A program made the translations under genes and the position numbers. A DNA stretch of 64,000 nt from Tenacibaculum sp. Bg11-29. Its GTDB lineage: Bacteria; Bacteroidota; Bacteroidia; Flavobacteriales; Flavobacteriaceae. This document shows, in pieces, positions 8,048 to 15,473 of this stretch. The notes under the pieces are model-generated. The model saw only the letters and a list, made by a program, of their open reading frames with translations, had not been told where the DNA came from and did no database searches. Numbering within the stretch: position 1 is the stretch's first letter; every line of letters starts with the position of its first letter. The DNA is taken from assembly GCF_002836595.1 (NCBI RefSeq), contig NZ_PJBB01000003.1, forward strand, positions 2,479,001-2,543,000. The letters are read 5' to 3'.

Positions 8048-9652
8048 ATGACAGTTATGCAACAAAATGGGATTACGAAAGAAATTGATTTTAAGGGTTT
8101 TGAGTTAGAAAGGTATCATCAGGTTTTATCTGATGAAGCAAAGAATTTCTTGTTAGAGTTACATGATAAATTTAATGAAGAAAGATTAAATTTATTAAAA
8201 GAAAGAGAAAATCAGCAAGTCTATTTTGATGCTGATAACTATCCGAAGTTTCCAAAAGAGACAAAAGAGATTCGCGAAAGTGATTGGGTGTGTGCCGAGT
8301 TGCCAGAAGATTTATTAGATAGGAGAGTAGAAATAACAGGTCCTGTTGATAGAAAGATGGTAATAAACGCTTTGAATTCTGGAGCTAAAACTTTTATGGC
8401 AGATTTTGAAGATAGTAATTCACCAGGCATAATAAATCAGTTAAATGGGCAAATAAATTTGCGAGATGCTAATAACAGAACAATTTCTTTTTATAATGAG
8501 AAGAAAGATAAAACCTATCAATTAAATGAGCAAGTAGCTGTATTGTTAGTGCGTCCGAGAGGGTTGCATTTAAATGAAAAGCATTTTTTGGTAGATGGTG
8601 TTGCTATGTCGGGATCTTTGGTAGATTTTGGATTGTATTTTTTTCATAATATTAAAACACTGCAAGAAAGAGGTTCGGGAGCGTATTTCTATTTACCAAA
8701 ATTAGAACATTATAAGGAAGTTCGTTGGTGGAATGAAGTTTTTGTTTTTGCGCAAAACTATTTAGGTATTGCTCAAAAATCTATAAAAGCAACAGTTTTA
8801 ATTGAAACAATTACAGCAAGTTTTCAGTTAGATGAAATTATTTATGAATTAAGAGATCACATGGCGGGGTTAAATTGTGGTCGTTGGGATTATATTTTTT
8901 CATATATCAAAAAATTTAGAAATCATCCAAATTTTGTAGTACCTAATAGAGATCAGGTAACTATGAGTACTCCTTTTATGAAGTCGTATTCATTGAGAGT
9001 AGTTCAGCGTTGTCATAAACGCAGAGTGCATGCAATGGGAGGAATGGCAGCACAAATTCCAGTAAAAAATGATGATAAAGCAAATGCATTAGCGTTTGCA
9101 AAGGTGTTAAAAGATAAGGAGCAGGAAGTTAAAAACGGGCATGATGGTACTTGGGTAGCACATCCAGGAATGGTGGATTTAGCGATGAATGTATTTAACG
9201 AAAATATGACTACTAAAAATCAAATTCATGTAAGCAGAGCAGATGTTAATATTCAAGAAAAAGATTTAGTAGAAATGCCTAAAGGAACAATTACAGAAGA
9301 AGGAGTTCGTAAGAATATTAATGTAGGTATTTTGTATATAGAATCTTGGTTAAGAGGAAATGGAGCAGCAGCAATATATAATTTAATGGAAGATGCGGCA
9401 ACAGCAGAAATTTCTAGAACTCAAGTATGGCAGTGGTTGCATAAAAATATTGAGTTAGAAGACGGAAGAGTTTTTACGCAAGAAATGTATCAACAATTAA
9501 AAGAAGAAGAAATTGAAAAGATTAAAAAATATGTTGGAGATACTCAATATGTAAATGGAAAATTTGAGCTAGCAATTCAGTTATTTGATAAGTTGGTATT
9601 AAATAAGGAATTTGTGGAGTTTTTAACCTTACCAGCATATCAATACATTTAA
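8048..9652 (+). CDS. aceB: Malate synthase A
   Basis: A 534-residue protein of normal malate synthase A length. It condenses glyoxylate with acetyl-CoA to malate, the second step of the glyoxylate shunt, in the cytoplasm. Recognisable motifs include KTFMADFEDSNSP, VLLVRPRGLHLNEKHFLVDG, LIETITASFQLDEIIYELRDH (catalytic Glu/Asp region), GRWDYIFSYIKKF and HAMGGMAAQIP. The ATG follows a divergent regulatory region shared with the RamB-like regulator. Isocitrate lyase follows after 84 bases, so the two are likely co-transcribed with a hairpin in the gap. Confidence 0.95.
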   Translation: MTVMQQNGITKEIDFKGFELERYHQVLSDEAKNFLLELHDKFNEERLNLLKERENQQVYFDADNYPKFPKETKEIRESDWVCAELPEDLLDRRVEITGPVDRKMVINALNSGAKTFMADFEDSNSPGIINQLNGQINLRDANNRTISFYNEKKDKTYQLNEQVAVLLVRPRGLHLNEKHFLVDGVAMSGSLVDFGLYFFHNIKTLQERGSGAYFYLPKLEHYKEVRWWNEVFVFAQNYLGIAQKSIKATVLIETITASFQLDEIIYELRDHMAGLNCGRWDYIFSYIKKFRNHPNFVVPNRDQVTMSTPFMKSYSLRVVQRCHKRRVHAMGGMAAQIPVKNDDKANALAFAKVLKDKEQEVKNGHDGTWVAHPGMVDLAMNVFNENMTTKNQIHVSRADVNIQEKDLVEMPKGTITEEGVRKNINVGILYIESWLRGNGAAAIYNLMEDAATAEISRTQVWQWLHKNIELEDGRVFTQEMYQQLKEEEIEKIKKYVGDTQYVNGKFELAIQLFDKLVLNKEFVEFLTLPAYQYI

Positions 9653-9666
9653 AATATAAAATAAAA

Positions 9667-9696
9667 GCCCCTAAAATGCGGCAACATTTTAAGGGC
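9667..9696 (+). other. Intercistronic hairpin between aceB and aceA
   Basis: GCCCcTAAAATG-cggcaa-CATTTTAaGGGC forms a 12-base stem with one mismatch. No T tract follows, so it looks less like a terminator than like an mRNA-stabilising or processing hairpin that could set different levels of the two enzymes. Confidence 0.5.
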
Positions 9697-9736
9697 GAAG
9701 CTATCAGTAATTAATAACTTATTAAAAAACAAACTT

Positions 9737-11368
9737 ATGAAAAATTTAGCTCAAGGAAGTTATAATTCAGCATTAGAAACAGTAAAATCTTTAAAGCAAA
9801 AGTATGGAAGTACTTGGAGTGCGATTACTTCTGAAAATGCAGCAAGAATGATTGCTCAAAACCGTTTTAAAACAGGTTTAGACATTGCTAAATATACAGC
9901 AGCGATTATGAGAGAAGATATGACAGCTTACGATGCTGATTCTTCTAAATATACACAGTCATTAGGTTGTTGGCATGGGTTTGTGGCGCAACAAAAAATG
10001 ATTTCAGTTAAAAAGCATCATAAAACAACGAGTAAGAGGTATTTGTATCTGTCGGGATGGATGGTTGCAGCATTACGTTCTGAATTTGGACCATTGCCTG
10101 ATCAGTCAATGCATGAGAAAACAGCCGTTGCTTCATTAATTGAAGAGATTTATGATTTTTTGCGTCAAGCAGATGCTATTGAGTTGAACGATTTGTTTAG
10201 AAGATTAGAAGGTGGAGAAGATGTACAGGGGCAAATCGATAATTTTGAAACACACGTAGTGCCTATTATTGCAGATATAGATGCTGGATTTGGAAATGAA
10301 GAAGCTACATACTTGTTAGCAAAAAAAATGATTCAGGCAGGCGCTTGTGCTATTCAAATTGAAAATCAGGTGTCAGATGCAAAACAATGCGGACATCAAG
10401 ATGGAAAGGTAACTGTACCACATGAAGATTTTATAGCAAAACTAAATGCAATTAGGTACGCATTCTTAGAATTAGGAGTAGAAGAAGGTATTATTGTGGC
10501 AAGAACAGATTCTGAAGGAGCTGGTCTTACTCAGAAATTACCAGTAAGTCAAGAGCCAGGAGATTTAGCTTCTCAGTATTTAGCTTTTGTTGAGGCTGAA
10601 GAAATAGCTGTAGACGAAGCAAGTGAAAATGATGTTTTATTAAAGCGTAATGGAAAACTAGTACGCCCGGTAAGATTAGCAAATGGATTGTATAAATTTA
10701 GAGAAGGAACGAATATCGATCGTGTAGTTTTAGATTGTATAACAAGTCTTCAGAATGGCGCAGATTTATTATGGATTGAAACGCCAACTCCGCATGTTGG
10801 GCAAATAGCTCATATGGTGAATCGAGTAAAAGAGGTGGTTCCAAACGCAAAATTGGTGTATAATAATTCACCTTCATTTAACTGGACACTTAATTTCCGT
10901 AACCAAGCTTATGATGAAATGCTTTCTGAAGGTGAAAATATGACTGATTATGATAGAAATAATTTAATGGATGCTCAGTATGATGGTTCAGAACTATGTT
11001 ATCGTGCTGATGAAAAAATTAAGACTTTTCAAGTTGATGGAGCAAGAGAAGCTGGTATTTTTCATCATTTAATTACATTACCAACCTATCATACTACAGC
11101 GCTTCACATGAGTGACTTAACAGCAGGGTATTTTGGAGAAGAAGGAATGCTAGCGTATGTAAAAGGAGTACAGCGTCAAGAAATTCGTAAAGGAGTGTCA
11201 TGTGTAAAGCATCAAAGAATGGCCGGTTCTGATTTAGGAGATGATCATAAAACATTCTTTGCAGGTGATAATGCTTTAATAGCTGGAGGAACAAAAAATA
11301 CGTCTAGTCAGTTTGGTTCAAAGAAACAAGAAACTAGTGTAAAAGTTCAAAGAGGTATTGCAGTTTAA
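9737..11368 (+). CDS. aceA: Isocitrate lyase
   Basis: A 543-residue isocitrate lyase that splits isocitrate into glyoxylate and succinate. The active-site loop reads SDAKQCGHQDGKV, with the catalytic Cys near residue 218, followed by the ARTDSEGA strand. VPIIADIDAGFGNEEATYLL supplies the metal-binding Asp residues, and YNNSPSFNW is also conserved. It is the longer form (about 540 residues), with extra sequence between residues 270 and 320 compared with the 430-residue enteric enzyme. It lies second after aceB in a probable operon and is followed by two terminator-like hairpins. Confidence 0.95.
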   Translation: MKNLAQGSYNSALETVKSLKQKYGSTWSAITSENAARMIAQNRFKTGLDIAKYTAAIMREDMTAYDADSSKYTQSLGCWHGFVAQQKMISVKKHHKTTSKRYLYLSGWMVAALRSEFGPLPDQSMHEKTAVASLIEEIYDFLRQADAIELNDLFRRLEGGEDVQGQIDNFETHVVPIIADIDAGFGNEEATYLLAKKMIQAGACAIQIENQVSDAKQCGHQDGKVTVPHEDFIAKLNAIRYAFLELGVEEGIIVARTDSEGAGLTQKLPVSQEPGDLASQYLAFVEAEEIAVDEASENDVLLKRNGKLVRPVRLANGLYKFREGTNIDRVVLDCITSLQNGADLLWIETPTPHVGQIAHMVNRVKEVVPNAKLVYNNSPSFNWTLNFRNQAYDEMLSEGENMTDYDRNNLMDAQYDGSELCYRADEKIKTFQVDGAREAGIFHHLITLPTYHTTALHMSDLTAGYFGEEGMLAYVKGVQRQEIRKGVSCVKHQRMAGSDLGDDHKTFFAGDNALIAGGTKNTSSQFGSKKQETSVKVQRGIAV

Positions 11369-11401
11369 TAATATATTTTTAACAGAATGATGTATAATTA
11401 G

Positions 11402-11443
11402 TTCCTGCATTTGTTTGGTTTATTAAGCAGTGCGGGAATTTTT
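11402..11443 (+). terminator. Possible terminator after aceA
   Basis: TTCCTGCA ... TGCGGGAA, an 8-base stem with one wobble pair and a 22-base loop, followed by ATTTTT. It lies 33 bases after the aceA stop. Confidence 0.5.
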
Positions 11444-11520
11444 AAAAGATTGATTTTAATATCAATCAGTAAATAGTGGATTTATAAGTAGTTGTTTATA
11501 AATTTTTAGTAATTGAAGTT

Positions 11521-11552
11521 ACTTCCTTGATAATAATCAAGGAAGTTTTTTT
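11521..11552 (+). terminator. Strong Rho-independent terminator
   Basis: ACTTCCTTGA-taataa-TCAAGGAAGT is a perfect 10-base stem followed by seven T residues. It closes the aceBA transcription unit. The rest of the 11369-11698 gap holds nothing else I can identify. Confidence 0.85.
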
Positions 11553-11698
11553 ATGGTTATAAATATGATTAAATAAGGTTTTTGTAACAAAAAGACCTCA
11601 GTTGCTACATATAAATTATGCGATTCATGTTTTAATTAAAAAAAAATAACGAAATTGCTTAACCAAAAATTGTTCAACTAAAAAAAACACGAAGCAAC

Positions 11699-13045
11699 AT
11701 GTCAGATGATTTTGATTTATTAGAAACTAATTCAAACGAAAAAACTGAGAAAGTAGATGTTAATTGGGGTAAAACCATAGACACAATGAAGTCTAAATTA
11801 GCACATGAAGAAGATCCACAAACACGTCAAAAAATACTAAATGCAACATTAGATGATGTGGTGCATATGGCAGAAAAGGATAGAGAAACTCTTTTAGATG
11901 CTATTAAAGACCTAACAGATTATCAAGATGAAGTAGGAATTATATTCGAAAAATTTTCGACATTAAACGCCAAAGAACAAAAAGTAATTGACGATGCTCA
12001 AAAAGCGTTAGAACGTGCTAAAATTAAATTAGAAGACGCACAAAATAAACCAGATACTTGGTGGAATAACCTTTGGGGAAGAAAAAGCAAAATTAAAAAA
12101 GCTGAAGACGAACTAAAAATTGTTGAAAAAACAAGAGAAGGCGCGGATAATAAAGCAAAGGCAATGTTTCAAGAGCGTATTGAAAGCGCAGATGTTCAAA
12201 CATTGTTAAATGAATTATCGTATAAATCTCAAGCAGCTGTTACAAGATTAAAAAACCGTGAAGTAGAAATTAAAGAAGTAGAAGATAAACTACAAACGGC
12301 CATTGTAGAAGCAACAAAAAACCATACAAAAGCATTAGAGAAAAAGCAAGAAGTAGAAGGTAAGTTAGAAGAACAATATGTTTTATTAAAACAAGTACGA
12401 CAAGAGTTAGAAGAAACGGTAGACAAACAATCACCAGCCTATTCAGAAATAATAGGTAAAATGACAAAAGTAGAGCAGAAGGTAGAAGAATTAGAAGGAC
12501 TTAAAAACGCCTATACAACCTTAGCAGCCAGTAAAGATAGTTTTGTACACAAGCATAATTTAACCATAAAAGTATTAACATCTTTACGTAGTAACTTACA
12601 AACACATAGAGCAAAACTAAAATCAGACACCGAAGAGCGTTTAAAGTATTATGACGGATATGTGGTTGCGTTAAAAGCAAGAACAGATCAAGAATTTGCG
12701 GCAATTTTAGAACACTTAGGTGTAAAAACCGATGAACATATCGGAGCAACCTTAGCATCAATGCATTCAGCAAGTGCAAAAGCACGTCAAGAAATGATGG
12801 ATAACATTCCTGTACACGAAAAAGTTATGCAAGGAGTATATGGTAGCTATGCTGAGGCATTACATGAAATTAGAGAGAAAGATATTGATATTCAAAAAAA
12901 CTTTGCTGACCGCTATGGTATAGATATGAAAGAACTTTTTGAAGACTATTACAAAGCAGATAAAACGGTACCTTCTGGAAAAGATTCAGAACCAGAAGCT
13001 GCTCCAGCTCCAGAAGCAAATAATGACGATGACATGTTATCATAA
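11699..13045 (+). CDS. Long coiled-coil cytoplasmic protein of unknown function
   Basis: A 448-residue protein without signal peptide or membrane segment. Residues 75-330 are dominated by Glu/Lys/Ala heptad-like coiled coil (VEDKLQTAIVEATKNHTKAL, KVEQKVEELEGLK), broken by a Trp-rich turn near residue 120 (TWWNNLWGRK). The tail is acidic and Ala/Pro-rich (EPEAAPAPEANNDDDMLS). TelA-type or other membrane-stress coiled-coil proteins have a similar layout, but I see no diagnostic motif and do not claim homology. It opens a cluster containing a AAA+ ATPase (15474) and membrane proteins, so a remodelled scaffold or ATPase substrate is a reasonable hypothesis. Confidence 0.75.
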   Translation: MSDDFDLLETNSNEKTEKVDVNWGKTIDTMKSKLAHEEDPQTRQKILNATLDDVVHMAEKDRETLLDAIKDLTDYQDEVGIIFEKFSTLNAKEQKVIDDAQKALERAKIKLEDAQNKPDTWWNNLWGRKSKIKKAEDELKIVEKTREGADNKAKAMFQERIESADVQTLLNELSYKSQAAVTRLKNREVEIKEVEDKLQTAIVEATKNHTKALEKKQEVEGKLEEQYVLLKQVRQELEETVDKQSPAYSEIIGKMTKVEQKVEELEGLKNAYTTLAASKDSFVHKHNLTIKVLTSLRSNLQTHRAKLKSDTEERLKYYDGYVVALKARTDQEFAAILEHLGVKTDEHIGATLASMHSASAKARQEMMDNIPVHEKVMQGVYGSYAEALHEIREKDIDIQKNFADRYGIDMKELFEDYYKADKTVPSGKDSEPEAAPAPEANNDDDMLS

Positions 13046-13095
13046 AACGTTTTTGAAAGAGGTTTTGAAATTTAAAAAAGAGAAAAAATAATAAT

Positions 13096-13195
13096 GAGGG
13101 CGTTACCTTCTTTTTGAAAATAAAAGAAGGTCAGGCTTTCATTTCAATCTTTTTTCGAAAAAGAAAAAAGGATACCAATTCAATCCTTAACGCAA
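13096..13195. repeat. Dispersed two-hairpin intergenic element of the Bacteroidota type
   Basis: The order is GGGCGTTA, hairpin 1 (CCTTCTTTT ... AAAAGAAGG), the spacer TCAGGCTTTC, hairpin 2 (CTTTTTTC ... GAAAAAAG-like arms), GGATACC, then TTCAATCCTTAACGCA. From memory, the fixed boxes GGGCGTT, CGGGCTTTC and AGGATACC..TTCAATCC flanking two variable hairpins recur between genes of many Bacteroidota. It fills the gap between the coiled-coil gene and its 349-residue neighbour. Its function is unknown. Confidence 0.6.
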
Positions 13196-13246
13196 ATACA
13201 AGCAACAATAAAATAGCTATTAAACAAATATTGTTTACAAAATAAT

Positions 13247-14296
13247 ATGATTGTAACACCTTTAGATTCGGCAATATTAAATACAAAAGAACAATATGTT
13301 TTTTACCATAAAATGGTAGATTTTGCGCTGAAAGAATTAATAGTGAGTGTACAACAAAATGAGTTGTGCAGTTATCAAGAGCTAATCTTCTTCAAACAAT
13401 ATTCCGATTTGTTATTGTATTCAATAGAAGCAATGAGAGTTAAGTATATGTATGACGAAGAAGATAATATGAAAGTAGATTTAACCGATTCTGGCTTTCC
13501 AAATTATCTAGAATTTCGATATTTATACAACGATTTAGAGTTACGAAACGAGTATTTAGATAAATTACAAGACACAAGCATAATAAAAGAAGAGTTTTTA
13601 GATACACTATTGCGAAAAAAACAACCAATAAAAAAGAACGAACTCTTTAAAGCAGCATCAATTGTTTATTACAAATCTGTAAAACAGCAATACATATTTA
13701 ACAAATTTGTACAAGGAAAAATAATCGATGCACCAAAAAACAGCAATGCAAGTTTGTTAATAAGCTGGAGTTTTTACGATGTAAGTACAAATAGACCTTA
13801 TATATGTTTTATGTATTTCGATTACGATGGTAAACGAGTAGAAAAAGCAAAAGAAGAAATATATAAAGTACTAAAAGAAAGTGCCGATAGAGAAATGTCG
13901 TTAGATACAATGGCATATAATATCGACAGAAAATTGCCAGAAGTATATCCAAAACATATAAAAAGAATCGATTTAGGTCCTTTACATAATGTATTTGCAA
14001 AAGATGAAAATGAAATAACACATGCCGTTTTAGGTGGAATAGCAAAAAAAGAAATTCCTTTAGAGTCGTATGCATTGTCATTTAAAATAGATGAGGTTTT
14101 TTCTGGAGACACTTTTAAAGAAGGAAGTTTTTTTTCGAAACAAACCATGCAAAAATGGAATGCAGTAGAGCAGAAGAAATACGTTTTTGCTCCGCATAGA
14201 ATTATACAGATGCTACATAATAAAGTGCCAAATGTGCTTAATAATTTAGCAAAACCACCAATTCAAGTTGCAGAACTTAAAATAAGTAAGCAGTAA
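13247..14296 (+). CDS. Unknown protein of the AAA+ cluster, 349 aa
   Basis: A 349-residue soluble protein with no signal peptide or transmembrane segment. The first 130 residues look mostly alpha-helical. A more mixed region follows (LLISWSFYDVSTNRPYICFMYFDYDG near residues 170-195), then a conserved-looking DLGPLHNVFAKDENEITHAV segment and a C-terminal KYVFAPHRIIQMLHNKVPN. No family recognised. It follows the coiled-coil gene by 200 bases that are filled by a repeat element. The position suggests the two belong with the AAA+ ATPase encoded further on. Confidence 0.7.
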   Translation: MIVTPLDSAILNTKEQYVFYHKMVDFALKELIVSVQQNELCSYQELIFFKQYSDLLLYSIEAMRVKYMYDEEDNMKVDLTDSGFPNYLEFRYLYNDLELRNEYLDKLQDTSIIKEEFLDTLLRKKQPIKKNELFKAASIVYYKSVKQQYIFNKFVQGKIIDAPKNSNASLLISWSFYDVSTNRPYICFMYFDYDGKRVEKAKEEIYKVLKESADREMSLDTMAYNIDRKLPEVYPKHIKRIDLGPLHNVFAKDENEITHAVLGGIAKKEIPLESYALSFKIDEVFSGDTFKEGSFFSKQTMQKWNAVEQKKYVFAPHRIIQMLHNKVPNVLNNLAKPPIQVAELKISKQ

Positions 14297-14326
14297 AGTT
14301 AGTTTGAAAATAGATTTAGAAAAAAA

Positions 14327-15337
14327 ATGAAAATGAAGAGGTGCTTATATTTATTCTTAGCTAATTTATTTGTGCTAATTGCGCAAGGGCAAGAATTAAA
14401 AATTATAGAAAAAACAAAAATTAATTGGGATGATTATGCAGAAAGAGTTTATCTAGATAAAACAGAAAAAACATTTAAGAAGTCATATAAAAGATTAAAG
14501 AGTATTGATATTTTTAAAATTAAATATTTAAGTGATGGTCTTAAAATAGAAGCATTTGCAGCTATTCCAAAAAAAGAAAAAGACTATCCTGTTATTGTAT
14601 TTAATAGAGGGGGAAATAGAGATTTTAATGCTCTTAGCTTATTTGGAAACCGTAAAATGAAAGGGATTTCTGCAATAATGTATTTTTCTTATTTAGCAAG
14701 TAAGGGGTATGTTGTTGTTGGTTGTAATTATAGAGGTTGTGGTAATAGCGAAGGAAAAGATGAATTTGGTGGAAAGGATGTTAATGATGTTATTGCTTTA
14801 TTAGATGTTGTAGAAGAGTTGCCTAATACAGATACTAACAGAATAGGAATGTTTGGTTGGAGTAGAGGAGGTATGATGGCATATAGAGCGTTAACAAAAA
14901 CCAAAAAAATTAAAACAGCTGTTATTGGAGGAGCCGTATCTAATAGTTTTAAAAGTATTATTGCTAGACCAGAGATGGAAACTAGGGTTTTAGCAGAATT
15001 AGTTCCTAATTATTATAAAAATAAAGAAGTAGAACTTACGAAACGTTCTGCTGTAAAATGGGTAGATCAATTTCCTACTAATGTACCTATTTTTTTAATG
15101 CATGGAAGTGCAGACTGGAATGTAAGAGCAAATCAAAGTTTAGAGTTGGCATTAGAGTTTCAGAAATATAAAATACCATATCGTTTAAAGATATATGAAG
15201 GAGGAAACCACGGTATATCTCAATTTGGAAAAGAAAAGTTTAAAGATATAATAGCATGGTTTGATAAATATTTAAAAAATGATGCGCCTATACCTAACAC
15301 CGCACTTATAAACCCTTTTGAAAATAGAAAGAATTAA
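14327..15337 (+). CDS. Secreted alpha/beta hydrolase (S9/prolyl oligopeptidase-like)
   Basis: A 336-residue protein starting with a signal peptide (CLYLFLANLFVLIAQG). The fold is clear: oxyanion segment VIVFNRGGNRDF, nucleophile elbow GWSRGGMMAYRAL (catalytic Ser), acid in HGSADWNVRANQS and catalytic His in YEGGNHGISQFG. Such enzymes hydrolyse peptide or ester bonds in the periplasm or at the surface; the substrate is unknown. It starts 30 bases after the preceding gene but is unlike its cytoplasmic neighbours, and a palindromic repeat follows it. It may therefore have been inserted into the AAA+ cluster. ATG 14333 is an alternative start. Confidence 0.85.
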   Translation: MKMKRCLYLFLANLFVLIAQGQELKIIEKTKINWDDYAERVYLDKTEKTFKKSYKRLKSIDIFKIKYLSDGLKIEAFAAIPKKEKDYPVIVFNRGGNRDFNALSLFGNRKMKGISAIMYFSYLASKGYVVVGCNYRGCGNSEGKDEFGGKDVNDVIALLDVVEELPNTDTNRIGMFGWSRGGMMAYRALTKTKKIKTAVIGGAVSNSFKSIIARPEMETRVLAELVPNYYKNKEVELTKRSAVKWVDQFPTNVPIFLMHGSADWNVRANQSLELALEFQKYKIPYRLKIYEGGNHGISQFGKEKFKDIIAWFDKYLKNDAPIPNTALINPFENRKN

Positions 15338-15380
15338 TTTTTTAAATAAGATTAATAGTTGTGAAAAATAAAATAAATAA

Positions 15381-15456
15381 CGTCATCGCGAGAAGAAGAA
15401 AATAACAAGAGTATCCTTTTAAAATAAGAGATTACTTCATTTCATTCGTAATGACA
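15381..15456. repeat. Palindromic dispersed repeat (CGTCATYRCGA type)
   Basis: CGTCATCGCGAGA at the left and TTCGTAATGACAG at the right are imperfect inverted repeats of each other, with AAGAGTATCC / AGAGATTACTTC-like sequence inside. From memory, repeats of the form CGTCATTGCGAG...TTCGTAATGACG, with inner arms around GCAATCTC/GAGATTGC, are spread through many Bacteroidota and other genomes. This copy appears degenerate. It lies between the hydrolase and the AAA+ gene. Confidence 0.6.
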
Positions 15457-15473
15457 GATAACATTAAAATACT

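Noticed and set aside
12501..12785. Leu/Arg-rich minus-strand reading in the coiled-coil gene
   Set aside because: Composition mirrors the Glu/Lys-rich coding strand; no independent gene signals.
11699..13045. Assignment of the coiled-coil protein as TelA (toxic anion resistance)
   Set aside because: General layout is similar, but diagnostic TelA motifs were not found and no ter genes are nearby.
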